A DNA stretch of 64,000 nucleotides from an uncultured Veillonellaceae bacterium (lineage in GTDB: Bacteria; Bacillota; Negativicutes; Selenomonadales; Selenomonadaceae): NCBI GenBank assembly GCA_902785705.1, contig CACZZN010000005.1:1-64000 (forward strand), written 5' to 3'. Shown piece by piece: positions 1-9,192 of this stretch (position 1 is its first letter; the number at the start of each line of letters is the position of its first letter). Under the pieces are notes generated by a model, which made no database searches, was not told where the DNA came from, and saw nothing but the letters and a program-made list of their open reading frames with translations. The position numbers were made by a program, and so were the translations under genes.

Positions 1-21
1 TTTGTATACACGTGCAGGCAT
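1..21 (-). CDS. 5' end of a gene leaving the window
   Basis: An ATG at 21-19 read leftward opens a frame of seven codons (M-P-A-R-V-Y-K) up to the window edge. It follows a purine-rich ribosome-binding site, AGGAGATGAGG, about five bases upstream. Nothing can be said about its product. It lies just downstream of the truncated ATPase on the same strand. Confidence 0.3.
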
Positions 22-76
22 TTTCCTCATCTCCTGCGTTGAGTATATAACACCGAAACGTAAAATTCAAGCATAA

Positions 77-667
77 TTATTTTTGTCGTTTACTATAGAG
101 TCGCAGGTTACGCATGATTTTCCTATGTGTCCCGTCACCTGCCGGTTTCTGCTTGCTGAACAGAAGCTCCAGCATAGGGACGGTCACATTGTCTCCTATG
201 GCCCAGAGAAATTCTTCGAAATCCATGGGGTACATATATATACGCTGCTCTTCGCTGGGAATCAGTATATTCTTGACATTCTTTTTTATGGAAATCAGGG
301 AGCCAGTTTCTATGTAGTCATAGCGGTGGTCTTTCACAAGGCTTTTGATAGCCTGACGTGCCAAGGGAAAAAGCTGTACCTCATCGAAGATAATGACAGA
401 GTTTCTTTCTTCCAGGCGTACGTTGGTCAGTAGCTGCAACTGCAGAAAGAAAAAATCCAGATCGGATATGTCACTAAAAAGGTTGCGTATCTCTTGGGAA
501 CAGGTGGAGAAATCAATCAGTATGTAACTCTTGTATGCTTTCTTGGCAAATTCCTCTACTACGGTAGACTTGCCCACACGCCGTTGGCCTTCCACCAGTA
601 AAGCAGTCTTTCCTGCCCGTGTATCCTTCCATTGCTGAAGCTGCCCATATATTTTTCGATTAAACAT
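77..667 (-). CDS. AAA-family ATPase, C-terminally truncated (DUF4143-type)
   Basis: This 196-residue protein has the N-terminal half of the AAA ATPases that normally carry a C-terminal DUF4143 domain. Visible are Walker A GQRRVGKST near residue 30 and the Walker B-like stretch SVIIFDEVQLFP near residue 95. Family members are usually about 380-440 residues. Here the reading stops after MRNLRLY-SKRQK, just where the family usually continues into the linker and DUF4143, so the gene appears cut off at its 3' end. The ATG at 667 (MFNRKIYG) is preferred because homologues begin this way; an ATG at 682 is the alternative. A good promoter sits upstream. The role of these ATPases is poorly known and the family is common in accessory DNA. 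Confidence 0.7.
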   Translation of the reverse strand: MFNRKIYGQLQQWKDTRAGKTALLVEGQRRVGKSTVVEEFAKKAYKSYILIDFSTCSQEIRNLFSDISDLDFFFLQLQLLTNVRLEERNSVIIFDEVQLFPLARQAIKSLVKDHRYDYIETGSLISIKKNVKNILIPSEEQRIYMYPMDFEEFLWAIGDNVTVPMLELLFSKQKPAGDGTHRKIMRNLRLYSKRQK

Positions 668-703
668 ATTGTTACCATCCATTCTTGCAAAATATGTAAT
701 TCT

Positions 704-732
704 ATTATAAACAAATATTGCAAAATAGGCAA
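704..732 (-). promoter_or_regulatory. sigma-70-type promoter of the truncated ATPase gene
   Basis: Read on the minus strand, TTGCCT and TATAAT are separated by exactly 17 bases and lie about 40 bases upstream of the ATPase start codon. The -10 box is a perfect consensus; the -35 box matches at four of six positions. Confidence 0.45.
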
Positions 733-998
733 ATCTTTTAAATTGAATATATACAGAATAGCTAAATTACTTTGCAGTGCTAAAAGAATTGTTTTCTGAT
801 TTGTCTGACCATTTCTAATATCTATAACTTCTATTATACACATTAGAATCATTAATTGAAAATCCCCAGCATACAGATACCACGCCGCATGTTATTTTCG
901 GCTTCATAAAACTCTGTACACAGGAGATTTTTGAAAAAACTCCTTGATTTCCTGCAACAAAACCCTTGCATCTTATAAGAAAATCGCAAAAGAAAACG
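733..998. other. AT-rich intergenic stretch without a convincing gene
   Basis: The sequence between the ATPase promoter and the stop of the methyltransferase gene is clearly more AT-rich than its surroundings. It holds only short frames without ribosome-binding sites. No hairpin followed by a T-run was found, so the terminator of the mutS-linked operon is not obvious here. Confidence 0.5.
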
Positions 999-1841
999 TT
1001 ATCTGAAACCGCATCCATTTTCGACGATTGTATCACATTTTGCCAACTCAATGACACCGTACTGAACCTTGCTGTATCTTCCTCCGGTTTTGCGTGGAAA
1101 TCCCAGCCGATCGAATTCCGTGCTTTTTGCGGTTTCTTTTAAGACGACGCGCATCCTTGCCACACGTTTTGCCTCCCGGATGGCTTCTGTGGAAATCGGA
1201 CGATGGTCTGCAACGGAACGCAACGGATTGAGATTCTTGCTGTCCATGAGCGGATAGCGGAACATGGGATCGAAATAGACGATATCATAGGAATCCGATT
1301 CTGCCTGACGCAGAAAATCCATGCAATCCATGGAAATGACACGGATCCTGCGCATGGCTTCCTGGATCGGATAGTTTTCCGCGCGAAAATGCGCGAGGCC
1401 ATAGCCTGTGATTTCTGCAATCAGGGGATTCGACTCAATGCCTGTGACAGTTCCCTCAGCGCCTGTCAGAAAGCTGGCGACAATCGCATCGGCCGCAAAG
1501 CCCAGCGTGCAATCCAATACGGACATGCCGGCTCGGAGTCCCATGGCCTCCGCCATGCGGTCTCCCTGGTCGGTAAAGCGCAGATTCCTGAGCCGCAGAT
1601 GCGCCATATTCGGATGGAAGAACAGTTCGCCATCCTCTGTTTCCAGCATCAAGAGCCCTTTCTTTGCCACCAATACCAAATCTGCCCGGTATTCTGTTCT
1701 CAGTTCCCCGATGGAAGCATTTTTTCTTTCCACATAGGGAACATCGAGTTTCTGCGCGGTTTTCTGCGCAAGCGTCACGCTGTCCGCATGGAATTTTCTT
1801 CCTGTCGTGACAATCGTTCTCTTTGACCAATCATCCTTCAT
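999..1841 (-). CDS. class I SAM-dependent methyltransferase, RsmJ/YpiP-like
   Basis: The 280-residue protein has a Rossmann-fold methyltransferase core: motif I is MSVLDCTLGFAADAI near residue 107, an acidic second strand GIESNPLIAE follows, and the catalytic-type motif IVYFDPMFRYP lies near residue 190. The last pattern and the overall layout fit the family of RsmJ, the 16S rRNA m2G1516 methyltransferase, and its Bacillus relative YpiP. The natural substrate here is unknown. The start ATG overlaps the stop of the preceding coiled-coil gene as ATGA, so the two are translationally coupled; AAGGAG lies about 12 bases upstream. It is the last gene of the miaB-mutS-mutL run. Confidence 0.8.
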   Translation of the reverse strand: MKDDWSKRTIVTTGRKFHADSVTLAQKTAQKLDVPYVERKNASIGELRTEYRADLVLVAKKGLLMLETEDGELFFHPNMAHLRLRNLRFTDQGDRMAEAMGLRAGMSVLDCTLGFAADAIVASFLTGAEGTVTGIESNPLIAEITGYGLAHFRAENYPIQEAMRRIRVISMDCMDFLRQAESDSYDIVYFDPMFRYPLMDSKNLNPLRSVADHRPISTEAIREAKRVARMRVVLKETAKSTEFDRLGFPRKTGGRYSKVQYGVIELAKCDTIVENGCGFR

Positions 1842-2572
1842 GCTGAAAAAAATATCTCCTTGATCAGGAATATCGCAAGAAATACCATCATCAGCGTGTT
1901 CATCACGATGATAGCATAGATGCCAACCGTAAAGAATTTCACCTGTCCCTGCAATTCCTTTTGCAGATTTTCGTTCTTCTGAAAAACTTCCTTGACAGCC
2001 TCCGTCTGCTGCGCAGCTTCTTTTCCCTGCTGCATCAGTTCATGGGAAGCCGCAAGGTATTGATCCTGAAGTGTCATGACGGATTCCTTCATGGACTTCA
2101 TCACATTGGGGATCTTTTCTATTTCCATTTGCTGCTTGCGTATATTGTCCAGTGCGCCCTGGGTCTTGGCAAGCTCCGCTTCATAGTCCGAAAGCTTCTT
2201 ATCCAGTTCGTCCAAATGTCCGAGACTTTCCAGCAACTCGATAAGACGCGCTCCATGTTGCCGGAACTCATCCAAGTACGCATAGGAATCTCCCATCTGC
2301 TGTGTTGTTTCTGTCAATTTCAGCGCTGTCTCTTTCAGATTGCGCGGTTCGTCATTCAACGTCTGCAAGAGATTCTGGCAATTATTGTTTACGGCGGACA
2401 AGCCTTCGTTGTAGTCCTCCAGCATCGAGTGGATATCCGATTCGCGGATTTCCTCATGCAGCCTTGTCATGGCGGTATCAACGTCGCTGATATATTTTTC
2501 GGTTTTTTCCAAGGTGTCTGTCAGCTGCTGCGCTTTTTGGCTGAATTTATCGATATCAAAAATCTCGCTCAT
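1838..2572 (-). CDS. coiled-coil protein with a C-terminal membrane anchor
   Basis: This 244-residue protein is not recognised as a named family. From about residue 10 to 205 it is charged, heptad-rich and free of prolines over long stretches, as in extended coiled coils. A single hydrophobic segment (VGIYAIIVMNTLMMVFLAIF) near the C terminus would anchor it in the inner membrane with the coiled coil in the cytoplasm, like a tail-anchored protein. The start at 2572 is fixed by GGGGGAG nine bases upstream and by an ATGA overlap with the helicase-like gene before it. It also overlaps the methyltransferase after it by four bases, so the three are co-translated. It may act as a membrane scaffold for its neighbours, but that is inference. 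Confidence 0.75.
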   Translation of the reverse strand: MSEIFDIDKFSQKAQQLTDTLEKTEKYISDVDTAMTRLHEEIRESDIHSMLEDYNEGLSAVNNNCQNLLQTLNDEPRNLKETALKLTETTQQMGDSYAYLDEFRQHGARLIELLESLGHLDELDKKLSDYEAELAKTQGALDNIRKQQMEIEKIPNVMKSMKESVMTLQDQYLAASHELMQQGKEAAQQTEAVKEVFQKNENLQKELQGQVKFFTVGIYAIIVMNTLMMVFLAIFLIKEIFFSA

Positions 2573-4608
2573 CTGTTCTCCCCCTGCCCTATGGTTCGCC
2601 ATGCCGAATGTCTTTTCAAAGCAGCATCCAGCGCGGAAATCTTGCGAGTTATCGTCTTCAATGCTTTGGTTTCCCATGCTTTCAGACGTTCTCGCAGCAC
2701 AGGATACTGACTGCATATTTCCGTCAGTGCCTCATCCATCGGAATGTCGTTTTCCTCCGTGCGGCATTCCGTGAAAATTTCCTGCAGGCTGTCTACTTTG
2801 CAGTACCGGTTCAGTTTCTTGTCTCCCAGAAAATAAAGCTGCAGGGGAATCCGTATCTTTGTGGAAAGATCATCGCGTTCCAGCATCCGGAGCAGTTCGT
2901 GGCGCCCTTGCGGGAAGCTCTCTGTCAAATCCATGTATTTTTTCAGTGCCTCTGCATCCTTGCGCTCCGCTTCCAGAAATCTTCCTTCGCAGAGCATGGT
3001 AATCATATGCTCATCCTCTTTGTTTCGCGAACGGTAAATGTCCAACGCTGCCCCATACTCTTCCAAAAGGAAACGGAACCAGGCTTCGTCAAAAGTCATG
3101 TTTTCCCCATGGCTTTCATCCCATTGATTCAGCCAGAGAACACCCTCGTTTGGCTTCTGCTTTTCCTCATAGTTCCTTTTGAAGGTGATTCGTTCCGTGC
3201 AGTCTGTTCCGTTGCTGTTGGATTCCATCAGCTGCTGTGCCAATCCAATCTGGAAAAAGGACGGGTGTTCCCTGGTATTGGCCGCCAGCATCCTTTGCTT
3301 GGTTCCTCGCAGCAAGTGCAGAAGTGTCTGGAGCTGTACCTCGGTAAGCCATTGGATATCATCCACAAAGGCAATCCCTGTTTCTGTGGGGATATCCGAC
3401 GCTTCGACGTCTTCCGCATGTTCCAGGATGACACGGGCCAAATCGTTTTCATCCAGCGCGTGATGAGAAATACGATAATTTTCATAACGCTCATAAATCT
3501 TATAGAGGTCTCCGGCACCTGTTGCGGTCATAAAGAAAGCCGATGCCTCAGACGCATCTTTCCGAAAGGACTTCATATTCTGATACTGCGCTCGGGAAAG
3601 CGGTTCATTGAGCTGCCCTGTCTTTCGATTGAACACAGCGCCCTTGATGACGCCGTGGATCTCATTCCAGACACTGTACACCCGTTCCTGCAGCGTATCT
3701 CCCGGAATATTCTTCCAGAAGATGGAAGGAAGGTATCCGCTGAGCTCATAGAAGGCCTGATAGCTTTCCTCCGCCTTCCATATCTTTACGCCGTCCTCTA
3801 AACACGGTGCCGCAGCCTGCAGAAAAAATCGGAAGCAGTTCGTATAACGGATCTCCGGAAGCTGTTCCTTTTCCATGGCCAGCAGTTTTCGGTTTTCGTA
3901 CCTGTACAGCCATTTTGCTCCCTCTTCCGCTTTTTTTGACTGCGCGATGTAAAGACGATTTCCGTCCAATAGGGAATGCTGTGCCAGCCACAAAAAACCT
4001 GCCGTGGATTTTCCTGCGCCGTGCTCTCCCGCCAATAAAATGTGGGTGAGTTCCGGCTGCTGCCAGCTTTCCACAGCTTCCAGCTCATCATCGTCCAGCA
4101 CCAGATCCGATTCCATATCAAAAAACATAGAAAAAGTCTTTGAGGAAATTTTGAACGGGTCTTCTTCAAGATAACGATAAGCCAATGCAAGGAATTCCCC
4201 CATCGGCTTTTTGACGAAGCCCTCCACTTCCAAACCGAATTGTATCACCCAATCCCTGTTCTGCAAGCGTTCCTCGATTTCCTCCTGCATCACTTCGCTG
4301 TTTGTCACCGCCAGCAGTGTAAGCATCCCCTCAGCAGCAACGACATAAAGATGCCATGCCGCATCCAGCTTTGCATGTTCGATGCAAAAAGTATCCCCAT
4401 GATACCCCTGCACCTGTTCCAAGGAAGCCGAAAACGCGGAGCGCTTCGTAGCCCAGCGCTTGCAGCTGGTGGGCAAAGAGTGGAAGAATTTGCCCACAAC
4501 TTTTGCGGGGCAGGCGGAAGGAAACAGATTCCGGCTGTATTGGACTTCCGGAAAAACGCGCAGAATATCCTGCTGCAGGTCATCGGTCAGCCATTCTCCA
4601 TAGTCCAC
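2569..4608 (-). CDS. P-loop protein resembling the first half of a UvrD-type helicase
   Basis: The 679-residue protein has Walker A GEHGAGKST at residues 194-202 and a motif-II-like VDDIQWLTEVQLQTL at about 415-430. The latter mirrors the VDEFQDTN..Q pattern of superfamily 1 helicases, with Glu replaced by Asp. A stretch near TNCFRFFLQAA (about 256) could be motif Ic. Where motif III is expected the text reads LAANTREH instead of a GDxxQ form. I cannot find motifs IV-VI, so strand-separating activity is doubtful. The first 185 and last 200 residues match nothing I know. The start is a GTG 18 bases after the mutL stop, with AAAGG upstream. The gene is coupled to the coiled-coil gene by ATGA. 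Confidence 0.7.
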   Translation of the reverse strand: MDYGEWLTDDLQQDILRVFPEVQYSRNLFPSACPAKVVGKFFHSLPTSCKRWATKRSAFSASLEQVQGYHGDTFCIEHAKLDAAWHLYVVAAEGMLTLLAVTNSEVMQEEIEERLQNRDWVIQFGLEVEGFVKKPMGEFLALAYRYLEEDPFKISSKTFSMFFDMESDLVLDDDELEAVESWQQPELTHILLAGEHGAGKSTAGFLWLAQHSLLDGNRLYIAQSKKAEEGAKWLYRYENRKLLAMEKEQLPEIRYTNCFRFFLQAAAPCLEDGVKIWKAEESYQAFYELSGYLPSIFWKNIPGDTLQERVYSVWNEIHGVIKGAVFNRKTGQLNEPLSRAQYQNMKSFRKDASEASAFFMTATGAGDLYKIYERYENYRISHHALDENDLARVILEHAEDVEASDIPTETGIAFVDDIQWLTEVQLQTLLHLLRGTKQRMLAANTREHPSFFQIGLAQQLMESNSNGTDCTERITFKRNYEEKQKPNEGVLWLNQWDESHGENMTFDEAWFRFLLEEYGAALDIYRSRNKEDEHMITMLCEGRFLEAERKDAEALKKYMDLTESFPQGRHELLRMLERDDLSTKIRIPLQLYFLGDKKLNRYCKVDSLQEIFTECRTEENDIPMDEALTEICSQYPVLRERLKAWETKALKTITRKISALDAALKRHSAWRTIGQGENR

Positions 4609-4626
4609 ATACTCACAGCCTTTCTG

Positions 4627-6567
4627 TCAAAACCCTGTCCGTTTGAACATCTTTGCCAATTCGTCGCTGCTGAATTTCAAAATGGTCGGCCTGCCGTGAG
4701 GGCAGGTATAGGGGTATGCCGTAGCGGACAATTCATCAAGAAGAATCTGCATCTGCCGCAGATTCAGTTCCTCCCCCGCCTTGATCGCGGCGCGGCACGC
4801 TGTGGTCGCGATGCATGCCTTGCGGATTTCTTTTGCGGTAGTCGCGTGATGCTCCTGCAGATCGGCAAGGATCTCTCGGATCATATCCTCCGCCTCCCCT
4901 ATCGGCACATCCGACGGCACTTCCATCAGGCGGAACTCCCTGTCGCCACAAGGTTCCATGGTAAAACCAAGATTTTGGAAAAGTTCCCGATGGGTTTCAA
5001 TCAGCTCTGCATCTTTTCCGTCAAAGGACAGCACAAGGTGCACCAGAAGCTGCTGGGATGGGATACCGTCTGACATTGCCGAGAATTTATCGAACAGGAT
5101 CCTCTCATGGGCTGCATGCTGATCCACAATGTAGAGCCCCTTGGCATCCTGTGCGATGATATAGCAAAGATCTACCTGTCCGATGGGGATGATATTGCCA
5201 TCTTGTGCCATGGCATCCAATCCACGTGTGTCTTGCGCTGCCGCCATATCCGGAGATGTCTCTGAGGAATCGGCCGGAGGCACGGAATCTTTCGTATCCC
5301 GCATATTTTCCTGCTCTGCTCCGCCGTGCAAAAATGTCTGTGCCTCATGGAAGCTCATGGTTTCCGCTGGTGACGATCGGGTCACAGCTTCATAAATCGT
5401 ACGGGGCGCATGGTATGAGGATGGTTCGGAAAGCGATGGCTGCGAGGGTGCCGAAGCGGAACTGCCGAAATTGTTTTGGGAGGCCGTCGGCCCGGATGCC
5501 GGAATGAACTGCATGGGTTCCATCGTATAGTGACGCTCTGCCTTCGGAACGACAGCCGCAATATCATGGAGCTGCTGCCCCGCGGGACGGAGCGCATCCA
5601 GGACGGACTTGTAGACTGCCTTGAAAATGCGGCTTTCGTCTTCAAATTTCATTTCCGTTTTTTGGGGATGCACATTCACATCAATGCTGCTTTGCGGAAC
5701 GGTCAGATTCAGCACAGCCAGCGGAAAGCCGCTTTTGGGGATCATGGCGCGATAGGCATTGTCGATGGCCTTTGCCATGGCCTTGTTTTGGATGGTACGG
5801 CCATTGACGATGAAGGTCTGCCATCCGCGGCTGCTTTTGAGCATATTGGGCTTTGTGATATAGCCCGAAATGCGGAGATCCGTATCTTCGAACTCCAAGG
5901 CAAGCAGGGATTCGGCCGTCTGTTTGCCGTAAATGCTCTTGATGGCATCATAGCAGCTCCCGTTTCCGGGCGTCACGACGGAGAGCTTGTTCCCATGGAT
6001 GAACCGGAAAGCAATCTCCGGATGGGACAGAGCGAGTTTGACAATGAAATCGTTGATTTTGGAAGCCTCGGTATGGTTTGTCTTCAGGAATTTCTTGCGT
6101 GCAGGCGTGTTGAAGAACAGGTCCTCCACCTGGACCGTGGTGCCAAGACTGCATCCTGCCTCACGGATTTCCGGTTCCTTTCCTCCCGTGATGAGGACAA
6201 GCGTCCCCAGTTCTTCCCCTTGCTGTCGCGTGCGCATGGAAAAACGGGAAACAGAGGCAATGGTCGGAAGCGCCTCGCCGCGAAAGCCCAGCGTGCCGAT
6301 GGAAAGCAGATCCCCGGCATCCTGTATCTTGCTTGTGGCATGCCGCAGGATGGCGAGTTTTGCATCCTCCATACTCATGCCCTTGCCGTTGTCCGTCACG
6401 CGCATCAGGCTTGTGCCGCCTGCCTGGATCTCCACCTCGATGCGATCTGCGCCTGCATCGATCGCATTTTCGACCAGCTCCTTGACAACCGAGGCGGGAC
6501 GCTCTACGACTTCACCGGCTGCAATCTTGTTGATGGTAGTTTCATCCAATACGTGTACGATGCTCAT
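4627..6567 (-). CDS. mutL: DNA mismatch repair protein MutL
   Basis: The 646-residue protein carries the GHKL ATPase N terminus (IAAGEVVERPASVVKELVEN, then DNGKGM, GFRGEAL and GTTVQVEDLFFNTPARKKF), a proline/serine-rich linker at about 330-450, and the C-terminal dimerisation and endonuclease domain. The endonuclease signature DQHA(X)2E(X)4E appears as DQHAAHERILFD, with Asp in place of the last Glu. The associated ACR and CPHGRP motifs are present, so nicking activity is likely retained. MutL couples MutS mismatch recognition to strand removal. Its ATG overlaps the mutS stop by four bases. Confidence 0.97.
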   Translation of the reverse strand: MSIVHVLDETTINKIAAGEVVERPASVVKELVENAIDAGADRIEVEIQAGGTSLMRVTDNGKGMSMEDAKLAILRHATSKIQDAGDLLSIGTLGFRGEALPTIASVSRFSMRTRQQGEELGTLVLITGGKEPEIREAGCSLGTTVQVEDLFFNTPARKKFLKTNHTEASKINDFIVKLALSHPEIAFRFIHGNKLSVVTPGNGSCYDAIKSIYGKQTAESLLALEFEDTDLRISGYITKPNMLKSSRGWQTFIVNGRTIQNKAMAKAIDNAYRAMIPKSGFPLAVLNLTVPQSSIDVNVHPQKTEMKFEDESRIFKAVYKSVLDALRPAGQQLHDIAAVVPKAERHYTMEPMQFIPASGPTASQNNFGSSASAPSQPSLSEPSSYHAPRTIYEAVTRSSPAETMSFHEAQTFLHGGAEQENMRDTKDSVPPADSSETSPDMAAAQDTRGLDAMAQDGNIIPIGQVDLCYIIAQDAKGLYIVDQHAAHERILFDKFSAMSDGIPSQQLLVHLVLSFDGKDAELIETHRELFQNLGFTMEPCGDREFRLMEVPSDVPIGEAEDMIREILADLQEHHATTAKEIRKACIATTACRAAIKAGEELNLRQMQILLDELSATAYPYTCPHGRPTILKFSSDELAKMFKRTGF

Positions 6568-9176
6568 GAGATCCCTGCCTCTCTTCTTGCCTGTTCCTGC
6601 AGACGGTATAGTTCATTCATGGCCTCCAAGGGGGTCATGGTCATGATGTCGAGCTCCAGGAGCGCATTTTGAAGTCCTGAGGAAAATAAGGAACTCATGC
6701 CCGTATCCATGGAAGGTTTTTTTGTCGGCTCTTTGTCCGGATTTAACATTTCCTGTGGGACTTCCTGCTCCTGCATGGCTTCTGCCTTTGCTTCCAACCG
6801 GTGCAGGATTTTTTCCGCTCGTTCCGTGACGGATTTCGGAAGGCCTGCCAGCCGTGCCACGTGGATTCCATAGGACTTATCCGCGCTCCCTGCTATGATG
6901 CGGCGCAGGAATGCCACTTGCGTGCCACGTTCCTTGACTGCCACGCAGAAATTCCGGATATGCTCATTTTCCAAATCTGTGAGTTCATGATAATGCGTCG
7001 CAAACAAGGTCTTGGCATGGATTTTTGTTTCGATATGCTCCATGACCGCACGGGCAATGCTCATACCGTCAAAGGTACTGGTACCGCGTCCGATTTCATC
7101 CAAGATGACCAGACTGTTCTGTGTCGCGTACTTCAAGATTTGGGAAACTTCATTCATCTCCACCATGAAGGTGCTCTGTCCGCTTACCAGATCATCACTT
7201 GCGCCGATTCTGGTAAAGATACGGTCCACGGGAGAGATTGAGGCTTCCTGTGCGGGCAGGAAACTCCCTGCCTGTGCCATGAGGGTCAGCAGCGCCACCT
7301 GCCGCATATAGGTGGATTTCCCAGCCATATTCGGCCCCGTAATCAGCATGATCTCGCAGTCCTTATGGTTGAGCCGCGTATCATTCGGCACGAAGAGATC
7401 TCTGGTCAGAATGCGTTCCACCAGAGGATGTCTGCCGTCCCGGATCTCGATGCTGCCGTTGGTAGTGATGGACGGGCGTACATAATGATAGGCACATGCT
7501 GCTTCCGCCAGGCCTGCCGCCACATCCAGCACCGCGATCTCATGGGCTGTCTCTTGGATGCTTGTGAGCTTTGCCTTGATGATATCCCGCACTTCGGCAA
7601 AGAGATTGTATTCGATATTGACAATCTTCTCCTGTGCTCCCAGGATCTTGGTCTCGAATTCCTTGAGCTCTTCGGTGATATAGCGCTCCGCGTTTGCCAA
7701 TGTCTGCTTTCGGATATAGTGCTTCGGCACCAGATCCGTTCCGCTGTGCCGCACCTCGATATAGTAGCCGAATACCTTGTTATAGCCGATTTTCAAGGAA
7801 CGTATGCCTGTTTCTTCCTTCTCCCGTTCCTCGATTTCCTGCAGCATGGATTTGCTGTCATGCGCAATGCGGCGGTATTCGTCCAGTTCCGTGTTGTATC
7901 CGTCCTTGATGATGCCGCCGTCCCGGATGGTCAGTCCGGGATTGTCCACGATGGATCTCTCCAGTAAATCCACCAAATCATCATAGACCTGTATATTGTG
8001 TTCCGCTTCTTGCAACAACTGTGCCTTGGCAGGCTGCAGCGCGGCCTTGATGCCCGGCAGCCGTTTGAGGGACAGCTTCAGCGCAATGAGGTCTCTCGCA
8101 TTTGCGGTACCAACCTCAATGCGCGTGAGCAAGCGTTCAAAATCATGGATTTCCTTGCAGTCCTCCCGAAGGGTTTCCCGCAGGGAGAAGTCCTGCACCA
8201 GTTCCTCTACGGCATCCAGCCTGCGGTTGATTGCCGTTGCATGGATGAGCGGATATTCCAGCCATTTCCGCAGCAGCCGTGTTCCCATGGCAGTCTTCGT
8301 GAAGTCCAGCACGTCAAGAAGGGTATCCTTCTTTCCCCCATCGCGCAGATTCCGCGTGATTTCCAGATTGCGCAGCGTGTAGGTATCCAGCACCAGATTA
8401 TCCGAGGAATCCAGCCTTGTGAGCTTAGACAGATGGGTCAGATCCGTTCTTACCGTTTCGTGCAGATAGTCCAGAAGCGTTGCGACAGCTTCTCTTGCGG
8501 AAAGTTCTGCGGGACGGTTTTCTGCGTCAAAATGTTGGATGATCCTGTCATCCACGGCTTGCGAAATATTTGGGATTTCCGTAAAGGCGCAATGGGACAT
8601 GCGGAGGGATACGAATTCATCGAGAGCCTCGCGGAAGGAAAGCTCCCCCACAAGCAGCAGCTCCGGCATCATGAGGCGGTACAGCTCATCCAAAAGCTGC
8701 TGCAGCCGGTCACGCCCGGTATAGCTTCCATAGAAGCATTCCCCTGTTGAAATATCCGCTCCTGCGAGCAAAATCTCCGCATCCCGCTCATAAACCAGCG
8801 CAATGTAATTGTTCTGCGCATCCTGCAGAGCTGATTCCGACAGCACGGTTCCCGGCGTGATGATCTTGATGACCTCGCGTTTGGTCAGTCCCTTTGCCTT
8901 TGGATCGCCGATCTGCTCGGCGATGGCTACCTTATACCCCTTGCCGATGAGCTTGTTGATATAACTCTCGGCCGCATGATAGGGCACACCGCACATCGGA
9001 GCTTTCTCCGCGTCCCCGCTGCGGCTCGTGAGTGTCAGCCCCAGTTCCCTGGACACGTTTTTCGCGTCATCAAAGAACATCTCATAGAAATCTCCGAGAC
9101 GGAAGAACAGGATGGTATCCGGATATTGTTCCTTCGTTGCCAAATATTGCTGCATCATTGGAGTCAATGGTTCCAT
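6564..9176 (-). CDS. mutS: DNA mismatch repair protein MutS
   Basis: An 870-residue MutS with the mismatch-binding FYE motif in FFRLGDFYEMFF near residue 30, the connector and lever domains, and a C-terminal ABC-type ATPase with Walker A GPNMAGKST (near 610) and Walker B VILDEIGRGTSTFDG. The start at 9176 is chosen because AGAGG sits seven bases upstream and MEPLTPMMQQY is the usual beginning; an upstream ATG at 9206 would overlap miaB and lacks support. It binds mismatches as a dimer and recruits MutL from the adjacent overlapping gene. Confidence 0.98.
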   Translation of the reverse strand: MEPLTPMMQQYLATKEQYPDTILFFRLGDFYEMFFDDAKNVSRELGLTLTSRSGDAEKAPMCGVPYHAAESYINKLIGKGYKVAIAEQIGDPKAKGLTKREVIKIITPGTVLSESALQDAQNNYIALVYERDAEILLAGADISTGECFYGSYTGRDRLQQLLDELYRLMMPELLLVGELSFREALDEFVSLRMSHCAFTEIPNISQAVDDRIIQHFDAENRPAELSAREAVATLLDYLHETVRTDLTHLSKLTRLDSSDNLVLDTYTLRNLEITRNLRDGGKKDTLLDVLDFTKTAMGTRLLRKWLEYPLIHATAINRRLDAVEELVQDFSLRETLREDCKEIHDFERLLTRIEVGTANARDLIALKLSLKRLPGIKAALQPAKAQLLQEAEHNIQVYDDLVDLLERSIVDNPGLTIRDGGIIKDGYNTELDEYRRIAHDSKSMLQEIEEREKEETGIRSLKIGYNKVFGYYIEVRHSGTDLVPKHYIRKQTLANAERYITEELKEFETKILGAQEKIVNIEYNLFAEVRDIIKAKLTSIQETAHEIAVLDVAAGLAEAACAYHYVRPSITTNGSIEIRDGRHPLVERILTRDLFVPNDTRLNHKDCEIMLITGPNMAGKSTYMRQVALLTLMAQAGSFLPAQEASISPVDRIFTRIGASDDLVSGQSTFMVEMNEVSQILKYATQNSLVILDEIGRGTSTFDGMSIARAVMEHIETKIHAKTLFATHYHELTDLENEHIRNFCVAVKERGTQVAFLRRIIAGSADKSYGIHVARLAGLPKSVTERAEKILHRLEAKAEAMQEQEVPQEMLNPDKEPTKKPSMDTGMSSLFSSGLQNALLELDIMTMTPLEAMNELYRLQEQARREAGIS

Positions 9177-9192
9177 ATTTGCCTCTTTTCTC

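Noticed and set aside
815..1057. Minus-strand frame of 80 codons overlapping the methyltransferase 3' end
   Set aside because: Overlaps a conserved gene in another frame on the same strand and lacks a start signal.
2608..3801. Plus-strand frame of about 397 codons opposite the helicase-like gene
   Set aside because: No start signal or motif; the minus-strand frame has Walker A and operon context.
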